A DNA stretch of 64,000 nucleotides from Tildeniella nuda ZEHNDER 1965/U140. Lineage in GTDB: Bacteria; Cyanobacteriota; Cyanobacteriia; Leptolyngbyales; Leptolyngbyaceae. Position 1 is the stretch's first letter, and every line of letters starts with the position of its first letter. Of the stretch, positions 37,399 through 46,633 are shown one piece after another. The position numbers and the translations under genes are program-made. The stretch covers positions 1 through 64,000 of the forward strand of contig JAHHIG010000005.1 of NCBI GenBank assembly GCA_019358895.1, given 5' to 3'. Under the pieces are notes generated by a model. The model searched no databases, was not told the DNA's origin, and saw only the letters and a list, made by a program, of their open reading frames with translations.

Positions 37399-38496
37399 TC
37401 AATCCTCTAGAACGAGCTCTTCAAATCCAGCTAAAATCTCTTGACAAACTTCCAACTCCGCATTGCTCCACGTAAGAAAAAGAATAGAGTCTATAGTGGT
37501 GTTCTTATTAATCTGGACATAAGAAGTTGCTGCTCTTAAAAGCTCACCAGAAAGCTTCTTCAGATCTCCTTGACCAGTGCCAACTCCCATAAGAGGAAAC
37601 AGAATTGTTTTTGGTGCTACAGACTTCAGCTCTAATGAATCTGCTTTCCTAAGAGAATTTGTGACGCATTCGCCAATATTTTGGATTGGCAAATAACCTT
37701 GCCCGACCTCACCTTGGACAGCAGCAACATGAAAGATTTTCTTAACATTGTGAGTTCTTTGCAAGGCTCCAGAATCAGTCATCAAAACTGTTGAAGGCAC
37801 TACATTAAGATTGTTACCCATCAATTGAGCCAATCCTTTTTCAATCAAATCATTACTTGCAGTACCAGTGATAGGGTCTTTTTCGGCACCAAGATAACGA
37901 ATGATCCCGGAGATGGAGCGATCGTAGAACCGAGCCATCTGCATATTAGTATTCTCTGAATTGACCCAAATATCGGCAGAGGTAACATTTTGAATTCCCC
38001 CTGTAACCAAACCCAGACGTTTGTTTGGTAATTGTCTAAATCGGTAGTAATGAGTTTTAACTTCTGGAACGGGTGTCGGTTTGCTAAGCTTAAGCTGTTG
38101 AAGCTCAGCCTCTAGCTGCTTATTTTGTTCTTTAAGCTCACTATTTCCATATGCTTCAGAAGCATTCTTGGTTCCAAACCACCAAGTGAACACAAATGCT
38201 CCAAAAGCTCCTCCCAACGAGAATCCAAACAGCTTACCATCAACCGAACTGCCGCCAGGAAAAAATAAGAAGATGAGAAGAGCTGGGAATAAAGCAATGA
38301 GTAACCAAGCAACTTGATTGGCAGACTCAAAATTCCTACTATGTTTGCGATTAAGTGTCCAAAAGTAGATGAATAGACCGACTAGCAAGCTAAGAATTGC
38401 CGTTGCCAATATGATTGAAGCAGGTATATAGCGCCCTGGCTCTGTAGGTTTCAAATCCGCTGCTAGTATTGAAAAACTTGATTTAAGAATTTTCAT
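37399..38496 (-). CDS. Membrane-anchored macro-domain protein
   Basis: A 365-residue protein with three predicted membrane helices (about 24-46, 62-80 and 88-108), a short coiled coil (about 117-140, SELKEQNKQLEAELQQL), and a cytoplasmic macro domain (about 155-355). The macro fold is suggested by IWVNSENTNMQMARFYDRSI, IFHVAAVQGEVGQGY and TILFPLMGVGTGQGDL. Macro domains bind ADP-ribose or related nucleotides, and some remove ADP-ribose from targets. The ATG lies within the last codons of the upstream NUDIX gene (14-bp overlap), so the two are translationally coupled. The region is AT-rich relative to its surroundings. I infer a membrane sensor or effector of ADP-ribose, unproven. Its family and activity are undescribed to my knowledge. 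Confidence 0.82.
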   Translation of the reverse strand: MKILKSSFSILAADLKPTEPGRYIPASIILATAILSLLVGLFIYFWTLNRKHSRNFESANQVAWLLIALFPALLIFLFFPGGSSVDGKLFGFSLGGAFGAFVFTWWFGTKNASEAYGNSELKEQNKQLEAELQQLKLSKPTPVPEVKTHYYRFRQLPNKRLGLVTGGIQNVTSADIWVNSENTNMQMARFYDRSISGIIRYLGAEKDPITGTASNDLIEKGLAQLMGNNLNVVPSTVLMTDSGALQRTHNVKKIFHVAAVQGEVGQGYLPIQNIGECVTNSLRKADSLELKSVAPKTILFPLMGVGTGQGDLKKLSGELLRAATSYVQINKNTTIDSILFLTWSNAELEVCQEILAGFEELVLED

Positions 38497-39073
38497 TTTC
38501 TCTATTTACATTAAGTTTAAGCCACAGGAAAGCAATGATAGTTTTAGCATCTAATATTTCACCAGTCTCCATTAAGCCAAAGGCTTCCTGGATTGGAATC
38601 TCGACAATTTGGGTGTCTTCATGAGCCTGTCTTAATCCACCCCCCTTAGCGATTTTGTTCTCATCTAAGACTTCTGCATAATATAAAAATATTCTTTCAG
38701 AGGAGCCGCCAGGTGACGGATAAAAAGTCGTAATGTGAAGTAAGTTTTTAACCTCATAGCCAATTTCTTCAAAAATCTCCCTGCGTACGCTTTTTTCGGG
38801 GTTTTCCTCGACTTCAACTTTGCCAGCTACTAGCTCCAATATCCATCCCAGTCCTTCTTGATAAGTTGGATATCTAAATTGATTCACTAAGATAACTTTC
38901 TGGCTACGTTGATTAACGAGCAAAACTGCTGCTGAATCCCCCCGATCAAGATTCAGTAGCCGGGTCGGAGCACTCATTTGACCATCGAACTGCTCGTACC
39001 TAACCACTGCCTCGTCTACTTTGAAGAAGTCATCCAAAAGCCGACTTTGACTCTCAATTTGTACCTTCTTCAC
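38483..39073 (-). CDS. NUDIX hydrolase, ADP-ribose-pyrophosphatase-like
   Basis: A 196-residue soluble NUDIX enzyme. The NUDIX box is perfect (G-x5-E-x7-REI-x-EE-x-GY, beginning GKVEVEENPEK), giving the Mg-binding catalytic helix. A Pro lies 15 residues after the box (in TFYPSPGGSSERIFLYYAE), a feature associated with ADP-ribose specificity, and the upstream VILVNQFRYPTYQEG strand is typical of NudF-like enzymes. The likely reaction is ADP-ribose to AMP and ribose 5-phosphate, though other nucleoside diphosphate sugars are possible. It overlaps the macro-domain gene, so both are made from one transcript. Confidence 0.88.
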   Translation of the reverse strand: MKKVQIESQSRLLDDFFKVDEAVVRYEQFDGQMSAPTRLLNLDRGDSAAVLLVNQRSQKVILVNQFRYPTYQEGLGWILELVAGKVEVEENPEKSVRREIFEEIGYEVKNLLHITTFYPSPGGSSERIFLYYAEVLDENKIAKGGGLRQAHEDTQIVEIPIQEAFGLMETGEILDAKTIIAFLWLKLNVNRENENS

Positions 39074-39533
39074 TGGTTCGCCTCTGTAAGATTTAGTCTT
39101 AATTACCTTCTAAGGTAGGTCATTCGTAAACTATAAGTAAGCCGTTCTCCAACATTAACGCCATACCTCTTTCTAGTTTGTACCATAAGCTCCTCCTGCT
39201 ACACAAGCGCAGTATCAGAGCTTACAGCAGTGATGATTCATTTTTAGCTATGCCCTCTAGCACGAATGGACTTAGGCGGAAAACTCTGAGGTTTTGTCAC
39301 ACAGAAAGAGCAAAAAATGCTCAGATAGCTTTCAAGGTTGTTTCAATTTAGGCAACGAGGTTGAGTTAACCGAGCCGCTTCAAAGATCAAAGCTGCACGT
39401 GTTGCCAGAAAATTTTGCTTAGAACAACTGCGCCAACCATTGAATCTGCCTGTTGAATACTCTGGGTCGTTGCAACTACAGATTACTGTCGATATCTCTA
39501 AGCCAATGACCACCGAAGCTATACAGTAGCGGC
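39074..39533. other. Intergenic region with a possible gene remnant
   Basis: The region holds the NUDIX leader and spacer. On the plus strand, 39365-39529 is an uninterrupted run of about 54 codons ending in TAG (KAARVARKFCLEQLRQPLNL and onward) with no ATG near its start and a stop just upstream. It has protein-like composition and may be the end of a decayed gene, but I recognise no family. No other structure is seen. Confidence 0.35.
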
Positions 39534-42098
39534 TTACGTTTGCAGCTCTAATGCTCTAAGCTGATTCTGAATACGATCGCGATCGCTCCTTGCTGGTTGA
39601 AAATCGGGCTTAATTGTTAATGCCTGCTCTAGCGAGTGCATGGCATCACGATATTGCCTTAATTCACAGAGAGCACGACCTCGCCAGTACCATGCAGTAT
39701 AGCTTTCAGGTTGGATCTGGATTGCCTGCTCAAAGCAAGTAATCGCCTCTTGATGCTGCTTCAGACGCAGAAAAGCGCCCCCCATGCAGCAATGGATATC
39801 TACGTCATCTGGCTTCAGTTGCGATGCCTGTTGATAGGACGAAATTGCCTCTTCGTAGCGCTCTAAGCCGTATAAAACATTGCCTCGCCAGCGCCAAAGT
39901 TGGGCATCATTCGATCGCAGGAGACACGCCTGATCGTAGGCGCTCAACGCCTCTACATGGCGCTTCTGCTTTTCCAATGTGTGTGCCTCTTGCAGCAAGC
40001 GATCGTAATCAGTGCTGACCATAGCGACCGTTTCACTCACATTAGCCAGCGGGATGGTAACGATCGTTTCCTCATCACGTTTTTCTGTTTTCGGAACGCT
40101 GACGATCGTGTCCCCTGGTGTTTCAGCCATCCCAGCAGCCTTGTCTTTCCCTTGCTTAGGACAACTGACGATGGTTGCTTCTGCGTTTGGTAGCGTTGAT
40201 GGGGCAGGCTTTGGTGCTGAACGACGATGAGACTGGTGTCCGTTCAGGGCGATCAGAGGGTAGCCAGAATCCATTTGCGAGTCATCCGTAGAGGCAATGG
40301 TGGCATCGTCCTCCTCTGGTAGCTCTGAGTCGCCTGCTTTAAGCTGCTGCAAGACGCGCCTGCGACCGTCCACTGCTTCCTGAAAATCGGGCTTCAACTG
40401 CATTGCACGATCGTAGGAGGCGATCGCCGCTTCCGGTTGCTGGAGGCTCTCTAACAACCGTCCTCGGTCATACCATGCCCAGTAATTCTCTGGCTGTAAC
40501 TGCACCACTTTGTAGTAGGAAGCAACGGCTTCTTCATAGCGAAGCAGTTGCTCCATCACGTTGCCGCGCTTGAACCACACCACGTGATCGTCAGGCTGCA
40601 TCTCGACAACTCGATCGTAAGCAATGACCGTTTCTTCATAACGGTGCAGATTTTCAAGCGCCATCCCGCGCATAAACCATGCCAGAGCGTCATCGGGATT
40701 CAGGGCGATCGCACGATCGCAGGCAACTAATGCTTCGTCATAGTGTTGCAGATGATAGAGGGTATCAACCCGGCGCAATTGGCTCAATATCTGTTTGCGA
40801 CTCTCGACCGCGAGTTGAAAATCGGGTTTGAGCTGTACAGCACGATCGTAGGACGTGATCGCTTCATCAGGCTGCTGTAGCTGTTCGAGCGCTTTACCGC
40901 GATCGTGCCATGCCCAATAATTCTCAGGCTGAAGCTGCACGACTTGCTCAAAGGACGCTAAAGCCTCTTGATAGCGCTGGAGCTGTATGAACACGGTGCC
41001 TTGCTTGTACCATGCCAGATAATCGTCTGGGTGAATCTGCACCACGCGATCGTAGGACGCGACCGCGTCGTCGAAGCGCTTCAGGTTTTCAAGCGCCATG
41101 CCCCGCTTAAACCACGCCACATCGTCATGGGGCTTTGCTTGTAGCACTCGGTCATAGGCAACAACTGCTTCCTTATACCGCTGGCGCTGAAATAAATCAT
41201 CGCCACGTTCTAGCCAGGCGAGATGTCCATCAAAACTGACTACGGTTGGCTCTGCTAACACAGATGCAACGGGAGCAGTCCTTGTCAGCGATCGCAGTGC
41301 CTCTAGCGCTTCTTTGGCAGATTCATACCGCTGCCGAAAGTCATAGCGCACCATTATGTCTAGCACCTGGGCAAATTCAGTGCTGACCTGCACCTGGTCG
41401 CGCCAGATAATTTCGCTGGTTTTAGGGTCTTCCCTGAGCTTTTTAGGATAAATGCCTGTCAAGCATTGAATCGCCATCATACCCACTGCATAGATGTCGC
41501 TGCTAAAGCGCGGTTTGCCTGCCAACTGTTCGTTTGGCATATAGCCAGAGGAACCAACCGCGATCGTAATGCTCACTTCGCGCTCGTCTATAATCTGGGC
41601 ACCAATTTGTTTAACCGCTCCAAAATCGATCAGGAAGAGGCGGCGATCGCTTTGCTGTCGAATCAAGTTAGAGGGCTTAATGTCACGGTGGACAACCTGC
41701 TGCTGATGTACAAACTCCAAGACAGTGAGCAAATCTTGCAGCAGATGAATCACTTCCAGTTCAGTAAACTGAGGTTGCAGCTTGAGCGCCTGACTCAACA
41801 CCTGCCCTTCAATGAACTCTTGCACAAGATAGAAGTCTTGTGCCTCTTCAAAGTGGGCGAATAGCCTGGGAATTTGCTCGTGACTACCCAGCGTATAGAG
41901 CGCCTCTGCCTCTGTATCAAATAAGCGCCTTGCTGCTTGCAGTGCGTCTGGATCGCTCATTCTGGGTTTGAGCTGCTTCACAACACAATGGGGCTTGCCA
42001 GGAAGATGCAAATCACTCGCCAAATACGTTTGCCCAAACCCGCCACCACCTAAGTGACGGATAATCTGGTAGCGTCCCCCAAGGATTTTGCCCAACAT
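39534..42098 (-). CDS. Ser/Thr protein kinase with TPR repeats
   Basis: An 854-residue protein. The kinase domain (about 1-270) is complete: GGRYQIIRHLGGGGFGQTYLA glycine loop, VVKQLKPR with the ATP Lys, VVHRDIKPSNLI with the HRD Asp, LIDFGAVKQI for DFG, and SGYMPNEQLAGKPRFSSDIYAVG. Two blocks of tetratricopeptide repeats follow (about 295-600 and 715-845), with the repeated ALENLKRFDDAVASYDRVVQ-type unit. The linker between them (about 610-705) has several TIVS-like motifs. There is no transmembrane helix, so it is cytoplasmic or peripheral. Kinases fused to TPRs of this kind are common in cyanobacteria. Substrates are unknown. It follows no obvious operon. Confidence 0.93.
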   Translation of the reverse strand: MLGKILGGRYQIIRHLGGGGFGQTYLASDLHLPGKPHCVVKQLKPRMSDPDALQAARRLFDTEAEALYTLGSHEQIPRLFAHFEEAQDFYLVQEFIEGQVLSQALKLQPQFTELEVIHLLQDLLTVLEFVHQQQVVHRDIKPSNLIRQQSDRRLFLIDFGAVKQIGAQIIDEREVSITIAVGSSGYMPNEQLAGKPRFSSDIYAVGMMAIQCLTGIYPKKLREDPKTSEIIWRDQVQVSTEFAQVLDIMVRYDFRQRYESAKEALEALRSLTRTAPVASVLAEPTVVSFDGHLAWLERGDDLFQRQRYKEAVVAYDRVLQAKPHDDVAWFKRGMALENLKRFDDAVASYDRVVQIHPDDYLAWYKQGTVFIQLQRYQEALASFEQVVQLQPENYWAWHDRGKALEQLQQPDEAITSYDRAVQLKPDFQLAVESRKQILSQLRRVDTLYHLQHYDEALVACDRAIALNPDDALAWFMRGMALENLHRYEETVIAYDRVVEMQPDDHVVWFKRGNVMEQLLRYEEAVASYYKVVQLQPENYWAWYDRGRLLESLQQPEAAIASYDRAMQLKPDFQEAVDGRRRVLQQLKAGDSELPEEDDATIASTDDSQMDSGYPLIALNGHQSHRRSAPKPAPSTLPNAEATIVSCPKQGKDKAAGMAETPGDTIVSVPKTEKRDEETIVTIPLANVSETVAMVSTDYDRLLQEAHTLEKQKRHVEALSAYDQACLLRSNDAQLWRWRGNVLYGLERYEEAISSYQQASQLKPDDVDIHCCMGGAFLRLKQHQEAITCFEQAIQIQPESYTAWYWRGRALCELRQYRDAMHSLEQALTIKPDFQPARSDRDRIQNQLRALELQT

Positions 42099-42269
42099 AG
42101 GTTATGAAAGCTTCAGAGTGTCGAGAACTGCCTAGTGATGACCCAAGGGAAATCCTTCATCATTACTAACAGTTCCCAGACACGTCATCATCAGTAGCCG
42201 TTCCAGCTTGTTCTTAGATTTATAGTAAAGCGGCTCTGCAAGCTACGAAAATTTACCTAATGGCAGCCT

Positions 42270-42686
42270 TTAGCCAGGAGTCTGGGTTAGCAGCGGCTCT
42301 AGCCAGGGCTGGAACTGGTCACGACGAAACACTTGTGCCCGACGACGATAATCGAACCGCAGTAAACTAGGGATGCCATGCTTGCGAACGCATTCTTTTA
42401 GCCAGGACGCAACGCCTTGACCCTCCTCAGGAACCATCTCGGCTTGAAACGGACCGTACATCAAAACCAGCATGCTATGCGCTTGAAGAGGGGCATCGCG
42501 TTCAATAAGGCTCGTTAAACTTGGATGCGTTGAACGGGATTGACTCGCCATTCTCACTTCGGTGTCTTCTCGACTAACGCGCGCTCGTAGCGTTTTAGTC
42601 ATCTCGCGTTGTGCCGTAGACTCACTGTATTCCTGGTTTGATTCAGTGTCAGCATCAGATTGGCGACGAGGTCGTCTTTGGGTCAT
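42270..42686 (-). CDS. Hypothetical basic protein
   Basis: A 138-residue protein that I do not recognise. The first about 65 residues are Arg/Ser/Glu-rich and probably disordered. The second half looks folded (HSMLVLMYGPFQAEMVPEEG, then SWLKECVRKHGIPSLLRFDYRRR and FQPWLEPLLTQ), with a basic, helical character. No signal peptide or membrane segment. It lies alone between the TPR kinase and gltA. Coding is supported by composition (GC-biased third positions, ordered ending) and by lack of any better frame. A late start within the disordered part is possible. Confidence 0.6.
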   Translation of the reverse strand: MTQRRPRRQSDADTESNQEYSESTAQREMTKTLRARVSREDTEVRMASQSRSTHPSLTSLIERDAPLQAHSMLVLMYGPFQAEMVPEEGQGVASWLKECVRKHGIPSLLRFDYRRRAQVFRRDQFQPWLEPLLTQTPG

Positions 42687-43131
42687 AAAACTCCTATTTT
42701 CAGTGGGCTTAAGCAGCCAATCAAACCCTTTCCATCAAGTTGCAGAGTGTATGAGGAAGGGGAGCTGGCTGATGCAGATTAACGAAGTTACTTGCACTAT
42801 GGCAATCTACTTATCTAAATAGTAGCTACTTTTTACAGAAGCGGCAATTTTCTGCACCAAAAAAACTCTGCTTGTGGTAAAGCCGACAATGAGCGATCGC
42901 TAACCGCTGTCCATCACTTCAGTGCTGGTGAGTGATGGTTAACTCTTCCACAACGAAGCATGAACCGCCAACGCTTTATTAATTGTTATGAAGCGTAGTG
43001 TCTGCAAGGTCGAAAAACTGGCGCTGTTTCCTCAGCCAATTCAGCGATAAGTCGGCTTAGGACGATACAGTTTTCTAGTTTCTGATAAGTTAGCTTGAGT
43101 AAGCCCATTTTTGTAAGTAAACGGTAGCACT
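42687..43131. other. Intergenic region upstream of gltA
   Basis: No gene, hairpin with T-run or clear promoter box was found in these 445 bases. GATAAGTTAGC and similar AT-rich stretches occur before the gltA ATG but match no factor site I can support. It presumably carries the gltA leader and promoter. Confidence 0.5.
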
Positions 43132-44268
43132 ATGACTGTCTGCGAATATAGGGCAGGTCTAGAAGGCATTCCCGCCACTCAGTCCAGCATTAGTTTTGTT
43201 GATGGACAGCGAGGAATTTTAGAGTATCGCGGCATTGCCATTGAAGAGTTAGCTGATAAGGGTCATTTCCTGGAAACCGCCTACCTCCTTATTTGGGGCG
43301 AATTGCCAACAGAGGAAGAATTAGAGTTATTTGAGTATGAGATTACGTATCATCGACGACTCAAATACCGTATTCGCGACATGATGAAGTGCTTTCCTGA
43401 GAGCGGTCATCCCATGGATGCATTGCAGGCATGTGCAGCAGCACTAGGGTTGTTTTATTCTCGTCGTGCTTTAGATGACCCGACCTACATCCGTGCTGCT
43501 GTCGTCAGACTGCTGGCTAAAATACCCACGATGGTGGCAGCGTTTCAGTTGATGCGAAAGGGCAACGATCCAGTTCAACCCCGCGACGATTTAGGCTATG
43601 CAGCCAATTTTCTCTATATGTTGAACGAACAGGAGCCAGATCCCTTTCCAGCACGCATTTTTGACGTGTGTTTGATGCTTCATGCTGAGCACACGATTAA
43701 TGCGTCTACGTTTTCAGCATTGGTTACAGCTTCAACCTTGACTGATCCGTATGCGGTGGTTGCTTCGGCTGTGGGCACACTGGCTGGACCGCTGCATGGT
43801 GGCGCGAATGAGGAAGTCATTCTTATGCTGGAGGAGATTGGTACAGTTGAGAATGTGCGCCCCTGGCTTGAAAAGCAACTTGCCCAGAAAGGCAAGATTA
43901 TGGGTTTCGGTCATCGCGTTTACAAAGTAAAAGATCCACGCGCTACGATTTTGCAACATCTCGCAGAACAGCTATTTGAGAAATACGGTCGTGATGAATA
44001 CTACGATGTAGCGGTTGAGCTTGAAAAAGCAGTGGAAGAAAACCTGGGTCACAAAGGTATTTATCCCAATGTGGACTTTTACTCGGGTCTGGTTTATCGC
44101 AAGTTAGGCATTCCGTCTGACTTATTTACGCCTGTTTTTGCAATTTCTCGTACGGCTGGTTGGCTGGCGCATTGGAAAGAGCAACTGAATGAGAATCGGA
44201 TTTTTCGCCCGACCCAGATTTATACAGGGCTACATGAGGCAGCATATATGCCGATCGAACAGCGTTAG
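43132..44268 (+). CDS. gltA: Citrate synthase
   Basis: This enzyme condenses acetyl-CoA and oxaloacetate to citrate, the entry to the TCA cycle. The 378-residue product starts with the short N-terminal form typical of cyanobacterial enzymes and has ILEYRGIAIEELAD, LHAEHTINAS (with an active-site His), LAGPLHGGANEEVILML (catalytic His), MGFGHRVYKVKDPRA (oxaloacetate-binding) and VDFYSGLVYRKLGIP with the catalytic Asp. Length matches the type II-like short form. It is followed by a terminator-like hairpin at 44396-44427. 2-methylcitrate synthase activity is a possible alternative but less likely. Confidence 0.95.
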   Translation: MTVCEYRAGLEGIPATQSSISFVDGQRGILEYRGIAIEELADKGHFLETAYLLIWGELPTEEELELFEYEITYHRRLKYRIRDMMKCFPESGHPMDALQACAAALGLFYSRRALDDPTYIRAAVVRLLAKIPTMVAAFQLMRKGNDPVQPRDDLGYAANFLYMLNEQEPDPFPARIFDVCLMLHAEHTINASTFSALVTASTLTDPYAVVASAVGTLAGPLHGGANEEVILMLEEIGTVENVRPWLEKQLAQKGKIMGFGHRVYKVKDPRATILQHLAEQLFEKYGRDEYYDVAVELEKAVEENLGHKGIYPNVDFYSGLVYRKLGIPSDLFTPVFAISRTAGWLAHWKEQLNENRIFRPTQIYTGLHEAAYMPIEQR

Positions 44269-44395
44269 AGGGCGATCGAGTCTATTCCTTTCCGAGTAGC
44301 ATATTTTTTGTGCGATCGAGTGATGGGCGGCACCCCCCTTGCCTTATAGCGATGCTCTTGTCACTATGTTGCCAGTGACGATTTTCAGGAACTCC

Positions 44396-44427
44396 AGCCC
44401 TCGAACGATTGGTTCTGAGGGCTTTTT
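44396..44427 (+). terminator. Rho-independent terminator after gltA
   Basis: AGCCCTC (44396-44402) pairs with GAGGGCT (44417-44423), extended by inner GAAC/GTTC around a GATT loop, and is followed by TTTTT. It lies 128 bp after the gltA stop. Confidence 0.75.
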
Positions 44428-44618
44428 ATTGGGCACTTTTGAGTGGGCAATGGTTGCAAGGGTAAGGTGCTGACTGAGAAGTCGCGTTACAGAAGTGTGC
44501 GCTGAGTCATTGATCTTGGTGCCCCTGGCTCATTGCTATGACCCAGTGCCGCATTTATCTATAGCGATTTGCGATCGTGCGGCAGTGATCCAGCGATATA
44601 CTATGGACGCAGAGCTAT

Positions 44619-44634
44619 GTAACAGTCCTGTTAC
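44619..44634 (+). promoter_or_regulatory. Palindromic operator candidate upstream of ndhA
   Basis: GTAACAG and CTGTTAC are perfect inverted half-sites around a TC centre, 132 bp upstream of the ndhA start. The size fits a dimeric regulator site. Which regulator is unknown. Confidence 0.4.
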
Positions 44635-44765
44635 TGAGAAAGGTCGAAGGTAAGATCTTCGGGCTTTTGATGGCAGGAGCGCTGTCGCTTCATGGGGAGC
44701 CGCCTGCACTGTTTGGTTGATTGTTAACAACGATTTACTGAGTGATGACTCAAAGCAGGTAAGCG

Positions 44766-45884
44766 ATGAACTCAGGCATAGATTTACAGGGCGTTTTCAT
44801 TCAATCCCTCACCGATTTGGGGCTACCTGCGGGTGCTGCAAAAGCAATCTGGATGCCGCTACCGATGCTGCTCATGCTGGTTGGCGCAACCGTGGGTGTG
44901 CTGGTAGTCGTGTGGCTGGAGCGAAAGATTTCGGCGGCAGCGCAGCAGCGGATTGGTCCTGAATATATTGGTCCGTTAGGTGTACTGGCACCTGTAGCGG
45001 ATGGCTTAAAGCTGGTTTTCAAAGAAGATGTGGTGCCAGCAAATTCGGATGCGTTGCTGTTTACGCTTGGTCCTGTAATTGTGGTCATCCCGGTCTTTCT
45101 GTCTTACCTCATTGTGCCGTTTGGGCAGAATCTGGTGGTGACGGATGTGGGAATGGGTGTCTTTCTGTGGATTGCCCTGTCGAGTGTGGCACCGATCGGC
45201 TTACTGATGTCGGGCTATGCCTCAAACAATAAGTACTCTTTGCTGGGTGGTTTACGAGCCGCTGCACAGTCCATCAGCTACGAGATTCCGCTGGCGCTGT
45301 CAGTGCTGGCGATCGCGATGATGTCGAACTCACTTAGCACGATCGACATTGTGCAGCAGCAGTCTGGCTATGGCATTTTGGGTTGGAACATTTGGCGGCA
45401 ACCTGTAGGGTTCGTCATTTTTTGGATTGCGGCTTTGGCAGAATGCGAACGGATGCCGTTTGACCTCCCAGAGGCTGAAGAAGAGCTGGTAGCAGGCTAT
45501 CAGACTGAATATTCCGGGATGAAGTTTGCCCTTTTCTACCTCGGCTCTTACGTTAACCTGGTGCTGTCGGCGCTGCTAGTAGCGGTACTCTATCTCGGCG
45601 GCTGGGATTTTCCGGTACCGTTGACGCTGGTAGCTGATCTGTTAGGGATTGATGAGTTCAACCCGATTTTCCAAATTGTTACAGCCTCGCTTGGCATTAC
45701 GATGACGGTGCTCAAAGCTTACTTTCTTGTGTTTCTGGCGATTCTGCTACGGTGGACAGTGCCACGTGTGCGGATTGACCAATTGTTAGACTTAGGCTGG
45801 AAGTTTCTTTTGCCTATTTCACTGGTCAACCTCTTGTTGACTGCCGCCCTCAAACTTGCATTCCCGTTTGCTTTTGGTGGCTGA
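44766..45884 (+). CDS. ndhA: NAD(P)H-quinone oxidoreductase subunit 1 (NdhA)
   Basis: NdhA is the membrane subunit at the interface between the quinone site and the proton-pumping arm of cyanobacterial NDH-1. At 372 residues it is normal in length, with about eight transmembrane helices. Conserved segments are [73 protein letters not shown] and [22 protein letters not shown]. It is the first gene of the ndhA-I-G-E operon, each gap under 90 bp. Confidence 0.97.
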   Translation: MNSGIDLQGVFIQSLTDLGLPAGAAKAIWMPLPMLLMLVGATVGVLVVVWLERKISAAAQQRIGPEYIGPLGVLAPVADGLKLVFKEDVVPANSDALLFTLGPVIVVIPVFLSYLIVPFGQNLVVTDVGMGVFLWIALSSVAPIGLLMSGYASNNKYSLLGGLRAAAQSISYEIPLALSVLAIAMMSNSLSTIDIVQQQSGYGILGWNIWRQPVGFVIFWIAALAECERMPFDLPEAEEELVAGYQTEYSGMKFALFYLGSYVNLVLSALLVAVLYLGGWDFPVPLTLVADLLGIDEFNPIFQIVTASLGITMTVLKAYFLVFLAILLRWTVPRVRIDQLLDLGWKFLLPISLVNLLLTAALKLAFPFAFGG

Positions 45885-45966
45885 GTTTAAAAGGATAAAG
45901 GCTCAAGCATGAGTCATCCGTTCTTATCCTTTATCGTTCATTCTTTATCCTTCAAAGAAGAGTCTT

Positions 45967-46548
45967 ATGCTGAAGTTTCTCAAGCAGGTCAGTGATTACA
46001 CCAAAGAAACAGTGCAAGCGGCAAAGTATATCGGTCAAGGGCTGGCAGTGACGTTTGATCACATGCAGCGCCGTCCAGTGACGGTACAGTATCCTTACGA
46101 AAAGCTGATTCCGTCGGAACGGTTTCGGGGGCGCATTCACTTTGAGTTCGATAAGTGTATCGCGTGCGAAGTCTGCGTTCGGGTTTGCCCCATTAATTTA
46201 CCTGTGGTGGATTGGGAATTTAACCCTGAGACGAAAAAGAAGAAGCTCAATCACTACAGTATTGATTTTGGCGTGTGTATTTTCTGTGGCAATTGCGTGG
46301 AATATTGCCCAACAAACTGTCTATCAATGACTGAAGAATACGAGCTTTCGACCTACGATCGCCATGAGCTGAACTACGACAGCGTTGCGCTCGGTCGCTT
46401 ACCCTATAAAGTCACTGAAGACCCAATGGTGACCCCGTTGCGAGAATTTGCTTACTTACCAAAAGGCGTGATTGAACCGCATGGTTTGCCCGCAGGTTCG
46501 CGTCGGGCAGGTTTGCGCCCTGAAGAAATTGTGGAGACGGAGAAATAG
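45967..46548 (+). CDS. ndhI: NAD(P)H-quinone oxidoreductase subunit I (NdhI)
   Basis: NdhI is the peripheral-arm ferredoxin-like subunit that carries two [4Fe-4S] clusters delivering electrons to plastoquinone. Both cluster motifs are intact: [12 protein letters not shown] and [12 protein letters not shown] (CxxCxxCxxxCP twice). The 193-residue length, amphipathic N-terminal helix ([18 protein letters not shown]) and C-terminal tail are as expected. Positioned 82 bp after ndhA, with a GAAGAG ribosome site before the ATG. Confidence 0.97.
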   Translation: MLKFLKQVSDYTKETVQAAKYIGQGLAVTFDHMQRRPVTVQYPYEKLIPSERFRGRIHFEFDKCIACEVCVRVCPINLPVVDWEFNPETKKKKLNHYSIDFGVCIFCGNCVEYCPTNCLSMTEEYELSTYDRHELNYDSVALGRLPYKVTEDPMVTPLREFAYLPKGVIEPHGLPAGSRRAGLRPEEIVETEK

Positions 46549-46615
46549 CGGTCAGCGGTCCAGCCGTCAGCTCTGGAACGCTCCTGGCTGAACGCTGAAC
46601 GCTGATTGCTCCTAA
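46549..46615. repeat. GTCAGCG/GAACGCTGA repeat tract between ndhI and ndhG
   Basis: GCGGTCAGCGGTCCAGCCGT and GCTGAACGCTGAACGCTGAT are heptamer-type units like those in the CCA and TrmJ-like genes. They lie inside the ndh operon, so they are in the transcript. Confidence 0.65.
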
Positions 46616-46633
46616 GTAAGGAGACTCATTACT

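Larger units (their letters stand above)
44269..44765. other. Intergenic region between gltA and the ndh operon
   Basis: It contains hairpins but no gene. A GTCACT/AGTGAC stem is at 44360-44379, a terminator-like stem at 44396-44427, a GTAACAG-TC-CTGTTAC palindrome at 44619-44634, and a CGAAG/CTTCG stem near 44645-44662 followed by GGCTTTT. The ndhA leader is about 130 bp long after these elements. Confidence 0.5.
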
